A DNA stretch of 64,000 bases, taken from positions 49,683,985-49,747,984 of the forward strand of contig OY754335.1 of the NCBI GenBank assembly GCA_963573305.1, given 5' to 3'. Positions 22,805-33,522 of this stretch are shown here, piece after piece (the first letter of the stretch is position 1; each line of letters starts with the position of its first letter). Source of the DNA: Pyrrhosoma nymphula. Taxonomy: Eukaryota > Arthropoda > Insecta > Odonata > Coenagrionidae. The notes under the pieces were generated by a model. The model was given only the letters and a program-made list of their open reading frames with translations. It had not been told where the DNA came from and ran no database searches. A program made the position numbers and the translations under genes.

Positions 22805-24949
22805 TCGTTAATATCTCGCAGTTGTCAAATACGTTTATGTTGTTTTTATACGAGCTGAGAAAGTAATATTGACTGACTATTCTAAGCAAAGTATTAATAT
22901 AATCGTTTTGCTCTCTGCTCACAAAATCAAATTTTCAAAGCACTAAGCCAGTGAGCCATGCAATATTCAACACAAAAAATAAAAATCTTGAGTGAAATTT
23001 TGAATGGATGACAAAGAAATTACGCAAATCATTTGTGACAAATATATTGAGAAATCAATTGTTGAAAATTATTATTAAATATTTGTAATATATTGAACCT
23101 GTTTTATTTAACTTTACCTCATGGTTTTTAAAAAGTACTATTCCGTGTAACAAAAGCGTCAACGAACAGTAGCTGTTGGAAATGCATGTAATAATGTGAA
23201 AATAAGAGAAGTTTATAATGATATGATATGTTGCATTTGGAGAACAAAAATAAGTCAGTTTTTTTTCACACTAATGAGTTACGTGTTTTCATTTTTATCG
23301 GAAGGGTGACCAGTAGGATGCGTACATTTTAAGCAGCAAAATTTATTTTTTTATTCCTTCTTTCGCAAGTAATTCCTCTACTGATGTGAGTATTGTTTTT
23401 CAAAGTTGAGCCTACGCTATTTCAGGGAAAAATATGCTTACAGTCGAAATGGACTTAAAAAGTTATGTTTCAAAGAGGTATATCTCAAAATTGAGGAAGA
23501 TAATATAAAATTAATTATTAAAGTAAAGCACTTCATGAAATACCATAACCCCAAATTATTTTATCCATTATTATTCCAAACAAATTTCTATATTTCGCTT
23601 CATTTTATATCGCCGCTCCCCTATTCACTTACCTGATGATTGATTTTCACCGTATTTCATGTTATAAAACGCATCATCTTACGCAAGGCTAAAATGAATC
23701 CATTGGCACAATTCTGTTGCAACAAAACAAAAGCAAGAAACACTGGAATACCTTTCCCTTACTGAGCTATACTTAGCAGTTTTCAAAATACTGAGACACA
23801 TTTTGCATTTGAATCACTTCAGCATGGTTACAAGAATGTGCCAGATTTTACCCTAAATATAATGAATTAATTATTAAGGAGATTTAATCATTGTTTACGT
23901 GATTGAAAATTAATATATAAAATTATAAACTACATATTCCCAGCAAATCTAGCCTTAATATTATTACGTTGATATAAATCTTATGTCATCCACCATAAAA
24001 TTCTGCTTAATATGATGTTTTTTTATATTTACGTAACAAAATATTATAATAATTCTTCCAACTGCAAAATTGAGGAAATAAAGTACCTGTTCAAGATTCC
24101 TAATTATGTACGTTGATATGCTATGGATATCTACTGTGTAACGCTGTGCCAAATTATAGCATCAGAATCAAGTTATTTAATAGTTATCGCAAATAATAAC
24201 ACCTAATGACTGAAAAAGAAAATATTTAGCTGAAAAAATTGATAGAAGTAAAGGATCGCGAACTGAGATCTAAAATATTTTTGTAATTCAAGTGTTCAGA
24301 ATTTAACGCGTCATCGTTTATCTGATTCTCTGACTACTACGAACATTGACGTTTCCAGAAGGAAAATTTGAATTACTGGTACCAGCTCACAAGGATATCT
24401 GTACACCCTAAAACATTTTTTCAGCAATAGTAATAGGATGTATTAATATTAATTAGATATATCACTAAGTACCTTTTTACATTTATGTCGAAAACACTTT
24501 CTTTCCCAAAATTATCTCTCCTCTAAATTTAATCAGAAACTAAGTTTGAGAGTAAGCATGTTTGCCTGGTTAAAACCCTTTCTTAATTATTTGGGTTGGC
24601 TTCTAAGTTTCAAATATAATTACATCAGACGGACTTTAAAAAATAAAATAACGGGAAATGATGTCGGATAAATGAAGCGTTACGGGAGAGGGTATTCTCA
24701 TCGATGGTAACAAAGTTCCCTTGCAGGTACTGTCCAGAATAATGGAATATATATGAAGAACACAAAATATCCGCGAATTCATTTCCGAGAACTAGTGTTC
24801 TCCGAAGGCATTTGTATTGATGGCTTAAAAAAACTTATGAAAACTGGTTGTTGGCTTAAAGAGATGTGACAAGTTCAAGTCGAAATATTGTCAAAATATT
24901 GCCAGGCTCATCCACGCAAACACGGTACTTTTTTTAGTACGCTGTGTTA
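22805..24949. other. Unassigned AT-rich DNA
   Basis: About 2.1 kb, very AT-rich, with only short chance frames. No transposon terminus, RNA gene or conserved exon recognised. Consistent with intron or intergenic sequence. Confidence 0.4.
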
Positions 24950-26110
24950 CTTACGGTTCCTTTTTAGTGCCTCGGAGTTCGTTTGGCGGCCAACAACTCC
25001 AAAACACAGTCGCGGAAAATTGAATCCCCGAAGCAAATGGCGTGCCTTTGGTTTTCTACCTCCCCAACCATTCCGGGCGAACGAACTGGAATACTAACCT
25101 GTCACACCTCCATCTCAGCCTTGCCGGAAAACCTTTACCCCGTCTGGGATTGCTGGGTGTTGTCTCTCACGCTTCAGTTGGACATTAGGTCAACGCACGG
25201 GACCAAAACACATCCGTCGTTGACCTCTCAAGAGAAAAAGGGGAACCATTTATTTGAAATCTCTCTGGGGGAGGAGACAGGGGGTCGAGCTGGGTGGAAA
25301 AATGAGGGAGAAGAAAGAAAATAATCTTCCACGCATACTCTCCTCCCGTTTTCCCCATACTGTCTTCCAGGAAGTCCGGAATATTTCACCTCTTTCTACC
25401 ACTCGGCTCACTCCCCCCCAGAAAAAAATTTCTCCTTGTAAATCTTTCCTTTTCTCCCGCTCTTTTTCCCTCACGCACCTTTCCTCAACCGGGCATTTCT
25501 CCCTCTTTACTTGTGTCTATTTCTTTCACGCCCACCACACCTTTTGGGTCCCCCGGGGAAGGCAAGCTTCCGCTTTCAGCGCATCAGCCACCGTTGGGGT
25601 CCCCACGCTCTTTCTTCCCTTCATGAAGCCCTTTCTCGCTCACAATAGGGAAGCGCCCTTTCTTCTTGTCCCTTCACATTTCTCCCTTCGAGTTGGCTTC
25701 TCGCCGGGTCCCAACTTTCTACTCCAGGTCACCGACCTTCCCTGCAAAACTGACTCCGTCGCTTCATTACGTGCTCGGGGGCGTGGTATACCTGAGTTCG
25801 TCAACTTAGGCAGCAGCAGGAGTCCACAGAGCTCCTCCTTGAGCGGGTGTAGCCGCCGTCTGTGCAGCGGGGTCTCCCTCCACACGGTGTCACGCTATAC
25901 CCTGGACCAAGGGTAACGGTAAAAAAAGTATGCATGTGGACTTGACCGTTCGTTGCGAAAATTGGCCGAGTTTTTCACCAGGGTATGAGGGAGGGTCTCG
26001 TCAAGTTTTTCGCCCCGGCATTGCTGTTCAGGGGTCGAGGAACGTTAGTCCGGGTTGACAAAAGATACCTTGCACGCGAAATGCCGTTAAGAAGATATCC
26101 GCACGTTCAC
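24950..26110. other. GC-rich island with a 220-codon anonymous frame
   Basis: The strongest composition shift in the first half of the window, with long pyrimidine runs on the plus strand at 25320-25700. A plus-strand frame at 25254-25916 is open for 220 codons but is dominated by S, P, F, L and R from CT-rich DNA and has no recognisable domain; a minus frame (25640-25885) overlaps it. I treat both as by-products of composition. A promoter-associated CpG island or an untranslated first exon cannot be excluded. Confidence 0.35.
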
Positions 26111-27689
26111 GGTGTCGGGTGTGACTAAAATGTTTCGTATGTGTATACGCGTTACCGTATAGCTTCATTAGGTATTTTCTTCAAGGCTTGCTTACCATCA
26201 CAATACCTCCAAAAGGAACTTTCTAAGTCAACTAAAAGCCTTGAAGGGCAATCTATCTCGTTCTTCTGCCGGCTTGCGTCATGTGTTTCTTTCGACTGCA
26301 GAAAAATGGCAAGCAAAGCACTTTTAAGAATTTTAAAATCACTATATGCAAGAGAAATGCATCCTAAAAGATGAAATAAAACTTATAAATTGAAAAGATG
26401 GGCATCACCATTTTGCCATTTTCAACTATAAATAAACATATCAGGAATATATAGCCTTCAATAGATATTGACGATATTTCTAATTTGGGGATATTTGCTG
26501 TAACACCAGATAAACGATTAAATGAAAAGAAATGGTTGCACCTAATTAGCTTAAAAGGGCATTTCTATTGTATCACAATTAATGAAAATCTAATATAATT
26601 TACTCTCCAAATATTTTCTCTGGAAACCAGAGGTTGGTCTTTTTATAAAGATTTTAACTGCAACAGAAATCCTCCGATATTGCATTTAATCTCGCATTCA
26701 TTGCTAAAAATAGAGTGCTGGAGAGTAGCGTTGAATCATACATTAGTTTGGTAGATGGCAGGTTGATGACACTTTTAGGGCCTTAACAAGGGGAGTGGAG
26801 AAGATGCAGAGGCTTTGCAGATGATATGGAGAATGGTAGGACGTAAGCCGAGCTAAATATGGGAGCCGTGTCAGAAGCTATGGTTCTAAAGCTAATTTAT
26901 AGGCAAGTAGAGGAAATATTTTCTCCATAAATACCTTCATAACCATCAAATCCCCTATAATAATTATAATGGCTAGACTTTTATATCTTTAAAGCTAATC
27001 GCCAAACGCGTAGCAATATACAGTGTTGTTGATGTACTTCTACATAGTACCCTGCAAGTCACGTCATAGATGATAAGCAAGGGGTGATTTTTCAACAACA
27101 TAGACTTAACTATATCCTAAAAAAGATAATAAACTGCGACTTTTAATGAATCAGCAAAAACCTGGGAATACCTACCAGGCGGGAGGCGAAATTTTACCGA
27201 AATGTACCACATTTTATGCAACAAATTTATAGAAGCGGAGTAGTAGATATAGATAGAGCTCGAGGAGTAGATATCTTGGAGATACTGCCCTCCCCAGAAG
27301 AAACGAGTTTAAGATTATGCTGCAAATTGCATACGACAAAGGATAACATTCCGTCGAAGTCGCATCGGTATAATGCATTTATATGTTTTGCAAGTGCCAA
27401 AAAGTAATTCGGCTCCTTATACTTAGTTTATAACAACAGATATTGACTGAATGAACTAAGTGAGTCAGCTAAATACCACCACTCAGAAATTTGTAATAAA
27501 TGTTTGCTGGTGGCTGAAATGGCCGAGTGATACCGGGAGGTATGAATTTGATCACAACATGACAAGGCGGAGAATCAGAAACAGTGTACAAAAGCTCGCG
27601 AAACTATACTGGGGTGGATGCGGACCCAGATTGTAACTTAAACGTGATGAACTACGATTTTTAATTCTAGCTAAGAGCTAGTGGAAAAA
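26111..27689. other. Unassigned AT-rich DNA
   Basis: No domain-bearing frame. Near 27511 the string GGCTGAAATGGCCGAGTGA resembles the 5' half of a tRNA, but no acceptor or T-arm follows. Confidence 0.4.
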
Positions 27690-28210
27690 ACATAGGTGAA
27701 GCAAAGCAAATAGGAACAATCGAGGGAAGGTGGGAGATTATAAAAACAGGCAAAGTAGAAGCGGCAGAGAAAACAATGGGATCAGTGGAAACGAGGAGTT
27801 TAAAGAAGCAGTGGGCTACGGAAGAAATTATTAGGGAAATGGAGGAGAAAAGGATGTAGAAAAAACGTCTACACCGACCTAGGCAAGATGAAGTACGAGG
27901 AATTAAATAATAAACTCCGGCGAGTGACCAATCGGGTGAAGGAAAACTGGTGGAAGGGACAAGGCGAAGAAATGAAAAAGCTATAGGAAGTGAGTAAAAT
28001 ATATGTTAAAGTGAAAAAGCTATTGGGCATTGATAGAGAGAAAACGATAAATATATTAATCGAACAGGAAGACATCCAGGATAGGTGGAGATAATAAGTG
28101 GAGGAGCTTTATGACAGCGATAATAATAGACCTATGAGCCAAGATGAAGAGAATGAGGGGACAATAGATAAAGATAACTTCGGGCAGGAGTTACTTGAAT
28201 GTAAAATATA
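27690..28210 (+). pseudogene. RTE-like LINE relic, left part (endonuclease-RT linker)
   Basis: Read in shifting frames, the plus strand gives GRWEIIKTGKVEAAEKTMGS, LKKQWATEEIIREMEEKRM, VTNRVKENWWKGQGEEMKKL, KVKKLLGIDREKTINILIEQ, EELYDSDNNRPMSQDEEN and TIDKDNFGQELLECKI. This is the linker between endonuclease and RT of RTE-type LINEs, including the EELYD block just before the RT domain. The reading is cut by the minus-strand LINE at 28211 and resumes at 33634. Several stops and frameshifts show that it was already decayed or has decayed since. The start is approximate. Confidence 0.75.
28204..28210. repeat. Target-site duplication, left copy
   Basis: AAATATA at the junction between RTE sequence and the (TAA)n tail of the minus-strand LINE; the same 7-mer is at 33627-33633. 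The A/T-rich tail makes the left boundary ambiguous by a few bases. Confidence 0.65.
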
Positions 28211-28635
28211 ATAATAATAATAATAATAATAAAACGTCTTTATTGGGCGAGATTGGGACTAGAAAGTCCCATCTTCCATCTAACCCCTCGTCAAACATAA
28301 AATTATTGCAGTTAAATACATTGTCAAGTTGCTCTTGGAATTACATTCAACAATCAAAATTATAAGTTAGCAAAGTGTAAAAAGATGTGAGCAAACGTGG
28401 GAAAAACCTAAGGATATTGACTGTCGTCCTTATTGGAAAAAAACCCACTGCAGGAAAACGCCCACACAAGAAGGGGGGCGTGAAAAACCTGCGAAAACCT
28501 ACTGAGAAAGAGCTAATGTAAACATGGATGTATACAAATACAAGAAAATATCACCCAGTACCTGGAAAGAAAAAGAATATTAGATGAGGCAGGAGGAGAT
28601 TAGTGTTGAATCTTTCCTACTGTTCCCATGGTGTT
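28211..28635 (-). promoter_or_regulatory. LINE 3' UTR with hairpin, AATAAA and (TTA)n tail
   Basis: On the minus strand the order is ORF2 stop, about 365 bp, then GGGACTTTCTAGTCCC (28255-28270, 6-bp stem, 4-nt loop), CCCAATAAAGACG, then the TTA repeat ending at the target-site duplication. LINE reverse transcriptases of several clades recognise 3' structures, so this hairpin may be the recognition element. Equivalent hairpins stand before AATAAA at 9563 and 12356. Confidence 0.7.
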
Positions 28636-31600
28636 TTATGTGTCTCGTTGTTGTTCTCGGAGAAGTTTTTCGTATAGTGCCCTTTTGAAGGATGCGAGTG
28701 ATGATGATTTACGTAGCGGTAAGTCAATGTTGTTCCACTCGCGACATGCGGTCACAATGAATGATTTATTGAATCTGACTGTCCGGTGGTGAGGAATAAC
28801 GAGTTTATCATTTCCCCTCGTATTTGAGTCGTGTACTCTACTAAGTGTTTGAAACTCGTCTCTTAGGTACGCTGGTGTATTTGTTTGTAAAATTTGATAG
28901 AGAAGACCAAGGATATGCAGCCGGCGTCGTGAACTAGGTTTTAACCAATTGAGATTGTTAATATAATTGGTAGTATGATCTGATATATGTAAATTAAATA
29001 TGAACCTAATGCAGGCGTTGAAGGAGCGTTGAAGTTTAGTTGACAGGGCCTGAGATATGTCTTGAAAGGCAACATCGGCATAGTCAAAATGGGGAAATAT
29101 TAAGGTTGAAACTAATTGCTTCTTTAAGGAGAGAGGAATAAAGTGTTTGAAACGAATTAGAGGAAATAATGACTTATTCACTGCTTTACATACCTTAGTT
29201 ACATGAGATGACCAAGACAGACTTTCATCAATGACCAGTCCTAGATTAATAACTTCGTCGCAGTACTTTATAGGAGAATCAGAAATGCGTAGTTGCGGTA
29301 ATTGATCCCTGTCGATTGACTTGAGTATTTTCGGATATCCAATTATAATAGCCTGCGACTTACTAGGGTTTATGCTTAGAAAATTGGATTTACTCCAATT
29401 GTTGATGTTTTCTAGGTCATTATTTAAATTACATATTCCATTGCATAGGCTTTTAACATTTGAATTTAGGTATACTTGGAGATCGTCAGCATAAAGATGA
29501 TATTTGGAATGGTTAATCACTGAAGGGCAATCATTAATGTACAGGGAAAATAGCAGAGGTCCTAGTATAGAGCCTTGAGGCGCACCTCTTGCTGTTTTGA
29601 TCCACATTGAGCATAAATCATTTGTAATTACTCGCTGATACCGGCCTGATAAGTATGATGTTATCCAGTGGACTGCTGTAGGAGAAAAACCCATGCCTCT
29701 CATTTTTGCTGCAAGGATATCTTTGTCTAAGGAATCAAAAGCTTTCGAAAAGTCAAGCAACACGAGTACTGAAACTTCTTTTTGATCCATGGAGCGTCTC
29801 AAGTCATCGGTGATTTTAGCTAATGCGGTAGACGTGCTGTGACCGTGTCGGAAACCAGACTGGCATTTATCAAGAATATTGTTGCACTTTAAGAAATGTG
29901 TTAACTGCTCATATACAAGTTTTTCGAGAACTTTGGACAGGATGGGAAGAAAGGATATTGGACGGAATTCTTTTTCCCCTTGGGAATTATTCTTTTTTGG
30001 AATAGGTCTGATTAACGCTCGCTTCCATTGACTTGGGAAGTGATTCTGAGATAGGGAGGAGTTGAAAATATTGGTGATGTATGGGATAATAACAGGAAAT
30101 AGCTTTTTTAAGAAATCTAGCGGTATACCATCAGAGCCTTGTGCTTTAGACTTGATTCTCTTGAAACACGATTCAACTTGTATTTGGGTAATAGGGGTAA
30201 ATTCGAATTTTTGGTCTCTATTTAATATGTATGAGTCTTTAGAGGCGTACAGTTTCAGAGTTTTATCTTTGATTTCGGTTTGAATAAGGTTCGGGGGTTG
30301 GGAAAACTTATCATTTAAGGAGTTCAGACACAAGTCAGGAGGGAGAATGAGGTCTTTACTTTTACCTATACCAAGTGATTTAAGTTTGTTCCACAATTTT
30401 CCCGAGGAGTGGTTAGATTTAGTGACTGAGTGGAAGAATTTAATTTTCGAATTTCTTATAAGCTGTTTCGTCTTGTTTCTCAAGTTTTTGTATCTTTGAA
30501 ATGCATCGAGAGTCATTGTTTTCTTAAAAAAACGGAAGGCTGAGTCTCGTTTTGCCATTGATTGTTTTATTTCTGAATTTAACCAGGGCGCTCGTGGCTT
30601 CGAAACTCGGATCATCTTTACAGGAGCAAATTTGTCAAGCAGATAAATCATCAGTGAATTTAGAGTCTCAACTTTGTCGTCAACTGAATCAGTGAATTCA
30701 ATATGGGCCCATGGAAGTGAGAATGCTGCATTAAGTAATTCATTGTCGTTTATTTCCCTGATATTTCGTTGACTTATAAACTTCTGCTCGAATTTTTTAG
30801 CTTTAACTGAATAGGCAAGGTACAGTAAATCGTGAGAAGAGATACCAGGAACTGGAAGCTGTCCGTGCGCAATAACCTTTTCTCTTTTTGCCGTAGCCAT
30901 AAGATCAATCCATGTTGACGAAGTTTTCGTAGTATTAGTCGGGCCTAAAGGTAGGATTTTGAGATTGTTTTCGGTGAACATTCGCTTAAAGTAGACTGTG
31001 TCATGCGCATCTGTATTAAAGTTTGCATTGAAATCTCCTGCTATTATTATATGTTCATATTCCGTGGAGTATTCCGATATTACCGAATCCAGATCGTCTA
31101 GGTGACCCAGTTTAGGTGGCCTATAGATGATGCCGATAAGAATCTTAGTGAAATCTATTTTAATCTCAACAAAGAGATATTCCGGCCTCCTGTCATAGTT
31201 GGACTCACTCATAGAAAGTACTTTACATTTTAAGTCGTTGCGTACGTATACTCCTACGCCACCACCGCGTTTTCCAACGCGATCATTACGAAAAAGAGTA
31301 TAATCCGGGAGTTCAACTGCTTTAGACGGCATGGAGGGCTTCAACCATGTTTCGGCCATGCATATGATGTGTAGATTGTTGCTAGTGAGAAGTGAACGTA
31401 GCTCGTCATAATGAGCTGGCAAACTTTGTACATTTAGGTGTATCATTTTGAAAGAGCGTGGAAAGCATTTTATTTTGTTTTCTAGAAGCTTCCCCGTGGA
31501 ATATGTATGACACATGTTAGATGTTGATTGGCAACTATTAGAGTGCTTCCCGCTTATGCGTGAGGGGATGAATTCAGGTACATTAGGATTTAGGTTGGTT

Positions 31601-32199
31601 GTCTGTGCGACCGCGGGGGTTGGGACAAGTGCAGGTAAAAATGCTTGGGCAAGAGGGATTTCAGGTGAGTCATGTGGGAGGGGGGAATTTCGCCGAGTAC
31701 ATGAGCTGTGGAATGTTGCCGCAGGGGTCGAAGTGAGGGAAGGGACAAAGGGTTCAGCTAGAGGGTTTAACGATGAGTCGCTCGGGAGTGGAACATTTAG
31801 TGAGTCATGTGGGGGGGGGGGATTTCGCCGAGTACATGAGCTGTGGAGTGTTGCCGCAGGGGTCGAAGTGAGGGAAGGGACAATGGGTTCAGCTAGAGGG
31901 TTTATCGATGAGTCGCTCGGGAGTGGAATATTTAGAGGACGGGGCACTGCATGAGGTGCATTTTGGAAACGAGGGGACATTGTAGTTATTGAGGGAATGC
32001 TGATTATCGCAGCAGAAGCTTGAAGCGACATCTGACCGAGTATGGGATAGGGCGAGCGAAAAGTGTCACTATCGGAATTATTCAAATTCTCCATTGGAAA
32101 ATTAACTTTACACTGACAAAAGAAATATTGGCATATAAAATAGACAAAAAGAAAAGTGAAACTCGAAAAGGGGAATGAAAACCACTTGGGAACACACAC
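28636..32199 (-). CDS. LINE ORF2: AP-type endonuclease and reverse transcriptase
   Basis: An open frame of 1187 codons. Two starts are possible: M1 at 32199, followed by an odd hydrophobic stretch, or M36 at 32094 (MENLNNSDSD), which I prefer. Residues 40-245 are a low-complexity S/P/L region with a 45-residue tandem repeat. The EEP/APE endonuclease spans about 250-465, with HLNVQSL (N256), AETW (E283), GDFNAN (D389, N391) and SSHD (H456). The RT spans about 690-910 and beyond, with RPISFLPILSKVLEKLV, SGFRHGHSTS, LLDFSKAFD (D816), GAPQGSILGPLLFSLYIND and YADD (903-906). A C-terminal region of about 280 residues lacks RNase H. It makes target-primed cDNA from its own RNA. All catalytic residues that I can identify are present. 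Confidence 0.92.
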   Translation of the reverse strand: MCVPKWFSFPFSSFTFLFVYFICQYFFCQCKVNFPMENLNNSDSDTFRSPYPILGQMSLQASAAIISIPSITTMSPRFQNAPHAVPRPLNIPLPSDSSINPLAEPIVPSLTSTPAATLHSSCTRRNPPPPHDSLNVPLPSDSSLNPLAEPFVPSLTSTPAATFHSSCTRRNSPLPHDSPEIPLAQAFLPALVPTPAVAQTTNLNPNVPEFIPSRISGKHSNSCQSTSNMCHTYSTGKLLENKIKCFPRSFKMIHLNVQSLPAHYDELRSLLTSNNLHIICMAETWLKPSMPSKAVELPDYTLFRNDRVGKRGGGVGVYVRNDLKCKVLSMSESNYDRRPEYLFVEIKIDFTKILIGIIYRPPKLGHLDDLDSVISEYSTEYEHIIIAGDFNANFNTDAHDTVYFKRMFTENNLKILPLGPTNTTKTSSTWIDLMATAKREKVIAHGQLPVPGISSHDLLYLAYSVKAKKFEQKFISQRNIREINDNELLNAAFSLPWAHIEFTDSVDDKVETLNSLMIYLLDKFAPVKMIRVSKPRAPWLNSEIKQSMAKRDSAFRFFKKTMTLDAFQRYKNLRNKTKQLIRNSKIKFFHSVTKSNHSSGKLWNKLKSLGIGKSKDLILPPDLCLNSLNDKFSQPPNLIQTEIKDKTLKLYASKDSYILNRDQKFEFTPITQIQVESCFKRIKSKAQGSDGIPLDFLKKLFPVIIPYITNIFNSSLSQNHFPSQWKRALIRPIPKKNNSQGEKEFRPISFLPILSKVLEKLVYEQLTHFLKCNNILDKCQSGFRHGHSTSTALAKITDDLRRSMDQKEVSVLVLLDFSKAFDSLDKDILAAKMRGMGFSPTAVHWITSYLSGRYQRVITNDLCSMWIKTARGAPQGSILGPLLFSLYINDCPSVINHSKYHLYADDLQVYLNSNVKSLCNGICNLNNDLENINNWSKSNFLSINPSKSQAIIIGYPKILKSIDRDQLPQLRISDSPIKYCDEVINLGLVIDESLSWSSHVTKVCKAVNKSLFPLIRFKHFIPLSLKKQLVSTLIFPHFDYADVAFQDISQALSTKLQRSFNACIRFIFNLHISDHTTNYINNLNWLKPSSRRRLHILGLLYQILQTNTPAYLRDEFQTLSRVHDSNTRGNDKLVIPHHRTVRFNKSFIVTACREWNNIDLPLRKSSSLASFKRALYEKLLREQQRDT
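31662..31932 (-). repeat. 135-bp tandem repeat inside ORF2 N-terminus
   Basis: Two full units and part of a third, period 45 codons: NIPLPSDSSINPLAEP at residue 90, NVPLPSDSSLNPLAEP at 135 and a degenerate EIPLAQAF at 180. The frame is kept. The plus strand carries a G-run of about ten near 31810. It lies in the linker before the endonuclease, where LINE ORF2 length varies. Confidence 0.85.
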
Positions 32200-32814
32200 A
32201 ATTATAGATCACTTATAGTAAAATAGTATGCCTTTTTTTAACACTTAGACACTTAGTAAGCACTAACACACACTTAGATAACACTAATTACCCTTCAATA
32301 GGGCTATATTACACTATGGGATCACTTATTAACACTAGGGGACACTAACGCTGGGGGAGCACGAGGATATTCCGCTGGAAAGATGATGCCGGGTCAGCGG
32401 TGTGGCGTGAGACGAACAGCGATGAAACGGGAACAGGGATGACTGGATACTCAGGAACAGGGATGAGACTGTGGGCCGTCAGGGATGAATCTGGCGTCCA
32501 CAAGAATGGGTTGATCAGGCGCGATGACGAAGCAGGAACAGGGTTGATAATGGTCCACCAGGAACGAGGATGAATGAACAACCAGGAAAAGGGATGAACA
32601 GGCCAGGAACAGGGATGAAATAGACGATCAGGTACGAGAGCGAGTGGATTACCAGGAACAGGGATGATTGGGTAACCAGTAACAGGTGAATAAGCGATAG
32701 CAGAGGTAACGATGTGCAATGACCAAAACACAGAACAGCGTTGCCTTCTTCTGCCTCTTTGTCAGATGACTATGCTATGTTGCGGAGACTCCGTCTCTTG
32801 TTAATGAGAATTTT
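32200..32814 (-). repeat. Inter-ORF region with two minisatellite-like tracts
   Basis: 615 bp between ORF1 stop and ORF2 start, long for a LINE. On the plus strand, 32410-32695 contains many irregular copies of CAGGAACAGGGATGA. At 32240-32345 the motifs CACTTAG and ACACTAA recur. A 128-codon minus-strand frame (32345-32731) covers the first tract and is rich in P, V and I because of the repeat; I do not regard it as a third ORF. The tracts could act in internal translation initiation or be replication slippage. Confidence 0.6.
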
Positions 32815-33522
32815 CTAACCTCCCCTCTCCCTCTGAAGGTCCCTCATCGAAGATATGAAGGCCCTCGTGCCATTTTCTCGTAGAATGACTATTTTTCCGT
32901 CTTGCGTCCACGCATTACGGGTGCCCACCCAGTTTTTTGCTTCCAGGAGAATCTTCTTGCGGGTCGCTGTGAGAGATTCAGTGATTAGGAAGCCCGTTCC
33001 CTTAAGGTTTTTCTTCACCCTCCAGACTTTATCCCTTTCCTGATAGGAGACGAATCTCACAATTATGGGCCTAGAGAGATCGTTCGAAGCACGGTTTGGG
33101 CCAATCCTGTGCGCTCGCCCAAGAAGGATAGGGTTGACTTTAACCTTTAGGTTGCTGGAGAAGAAGTCTTCAGCCACCTTCAAGCAATCCTCCCGATCAA
33201 TTTCTTTCACTCCATGGATCAGCAGGCAGTTCCTCCGGGAGTATTGCTCTAGGGCGTCGAGGCGATCGTCGAAGTCCTCAGTCTTCTTTTGGAGCTCATC
33301 CAACTTTTGCGTGAAACGCCGGAGATCAGTTTCCACCGTCACCTTGAAGGCTAGAAATCTTTCCTCGAGAGCTGAGAGATTTGCCTGTTTCTTGGGCGTA
33401 TCTTCCTTCTTTGCCAGCTCCAATTCTTCTTTAAACGAAGACATTGTCTTCATGATGCCATCGACCATAGACTTAAGATCGTCGCGGTCGGTTTCCTTCT
33501 TCGGGGCAGGCTTCGGCGGCAT
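32815..33522 (-). CDS. LINE ORF1: coiled-coil RNA-binding protein
   Basis: 235 codons from the ATG at 33522 (MPPKPAPKKETD). The frame is open further upstream to 33786, but the LINE begins at 33626 and has no other in-frame ATG, so 33522 decides the start. Residues 12-92 are charged and heptad-like (LKSMVDGIMKTMSSFKEELE, then LDELQKKTEDFDDRLDALEQ), consistent with a trimerising coiled coil. Residues 95-165 look like an RRM (RRNCLLIHGV, then LLGRAHRIG and RPIIVRFVSY). Residues 170-235 resemble the C-terminal domain of L1-type ORF1p. Expected role: cytoplasmic RNP assembly and nucleic-acid chaperone for LINE RNA. The antisense frames here are shadows. Confidence 0.85.
   Translation of the reverse strand: MPPKPAPKKETDRDDLKSMVDGIMKTMSSFKEELELAKKEDTPKKQANLSALEERFLAFKVTVETDLRRFTQKLDELQKKTEDFDDRLDALEQYSRRNCLLIHGVKEIDREDCLKVAEDFFSSNLKVKVNPILLGRAHRIGPNRASNDLSRPIIVRFVSYQERDKVWRVKKNLKGTGFLITESLTATRKKILLEAKNWVGTRNAWTQDGKIVILRENGTRAFISSMRDLQRERGG

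Noticed and set aside
25254..25916. 220-codon plus-strand frame as a gene
   Set aside because: CT-rich composition gives S/P/F/L/R runs, an overlapping antisense frame exists and no domain or splice context is visible.
27511..27540. tRNA 5' half (GGCTGAAATGGCCGAGTG)
   Set aside because: No D-arm/T-arm completion downstream; likely coincidence or a very short fragment.
31514..31954. 146-codon plus-strand frame over the LINE
   Set aside because: It is the antisense of the ORF2 N-terminal tandem repeat; glycine/valine richness comes from the repeat.
32345..32731. 128-codon frame as a third LINE ORF
   Set aside because: It is generated by the CAGGAACAGGGATGA repeat and has no domain.
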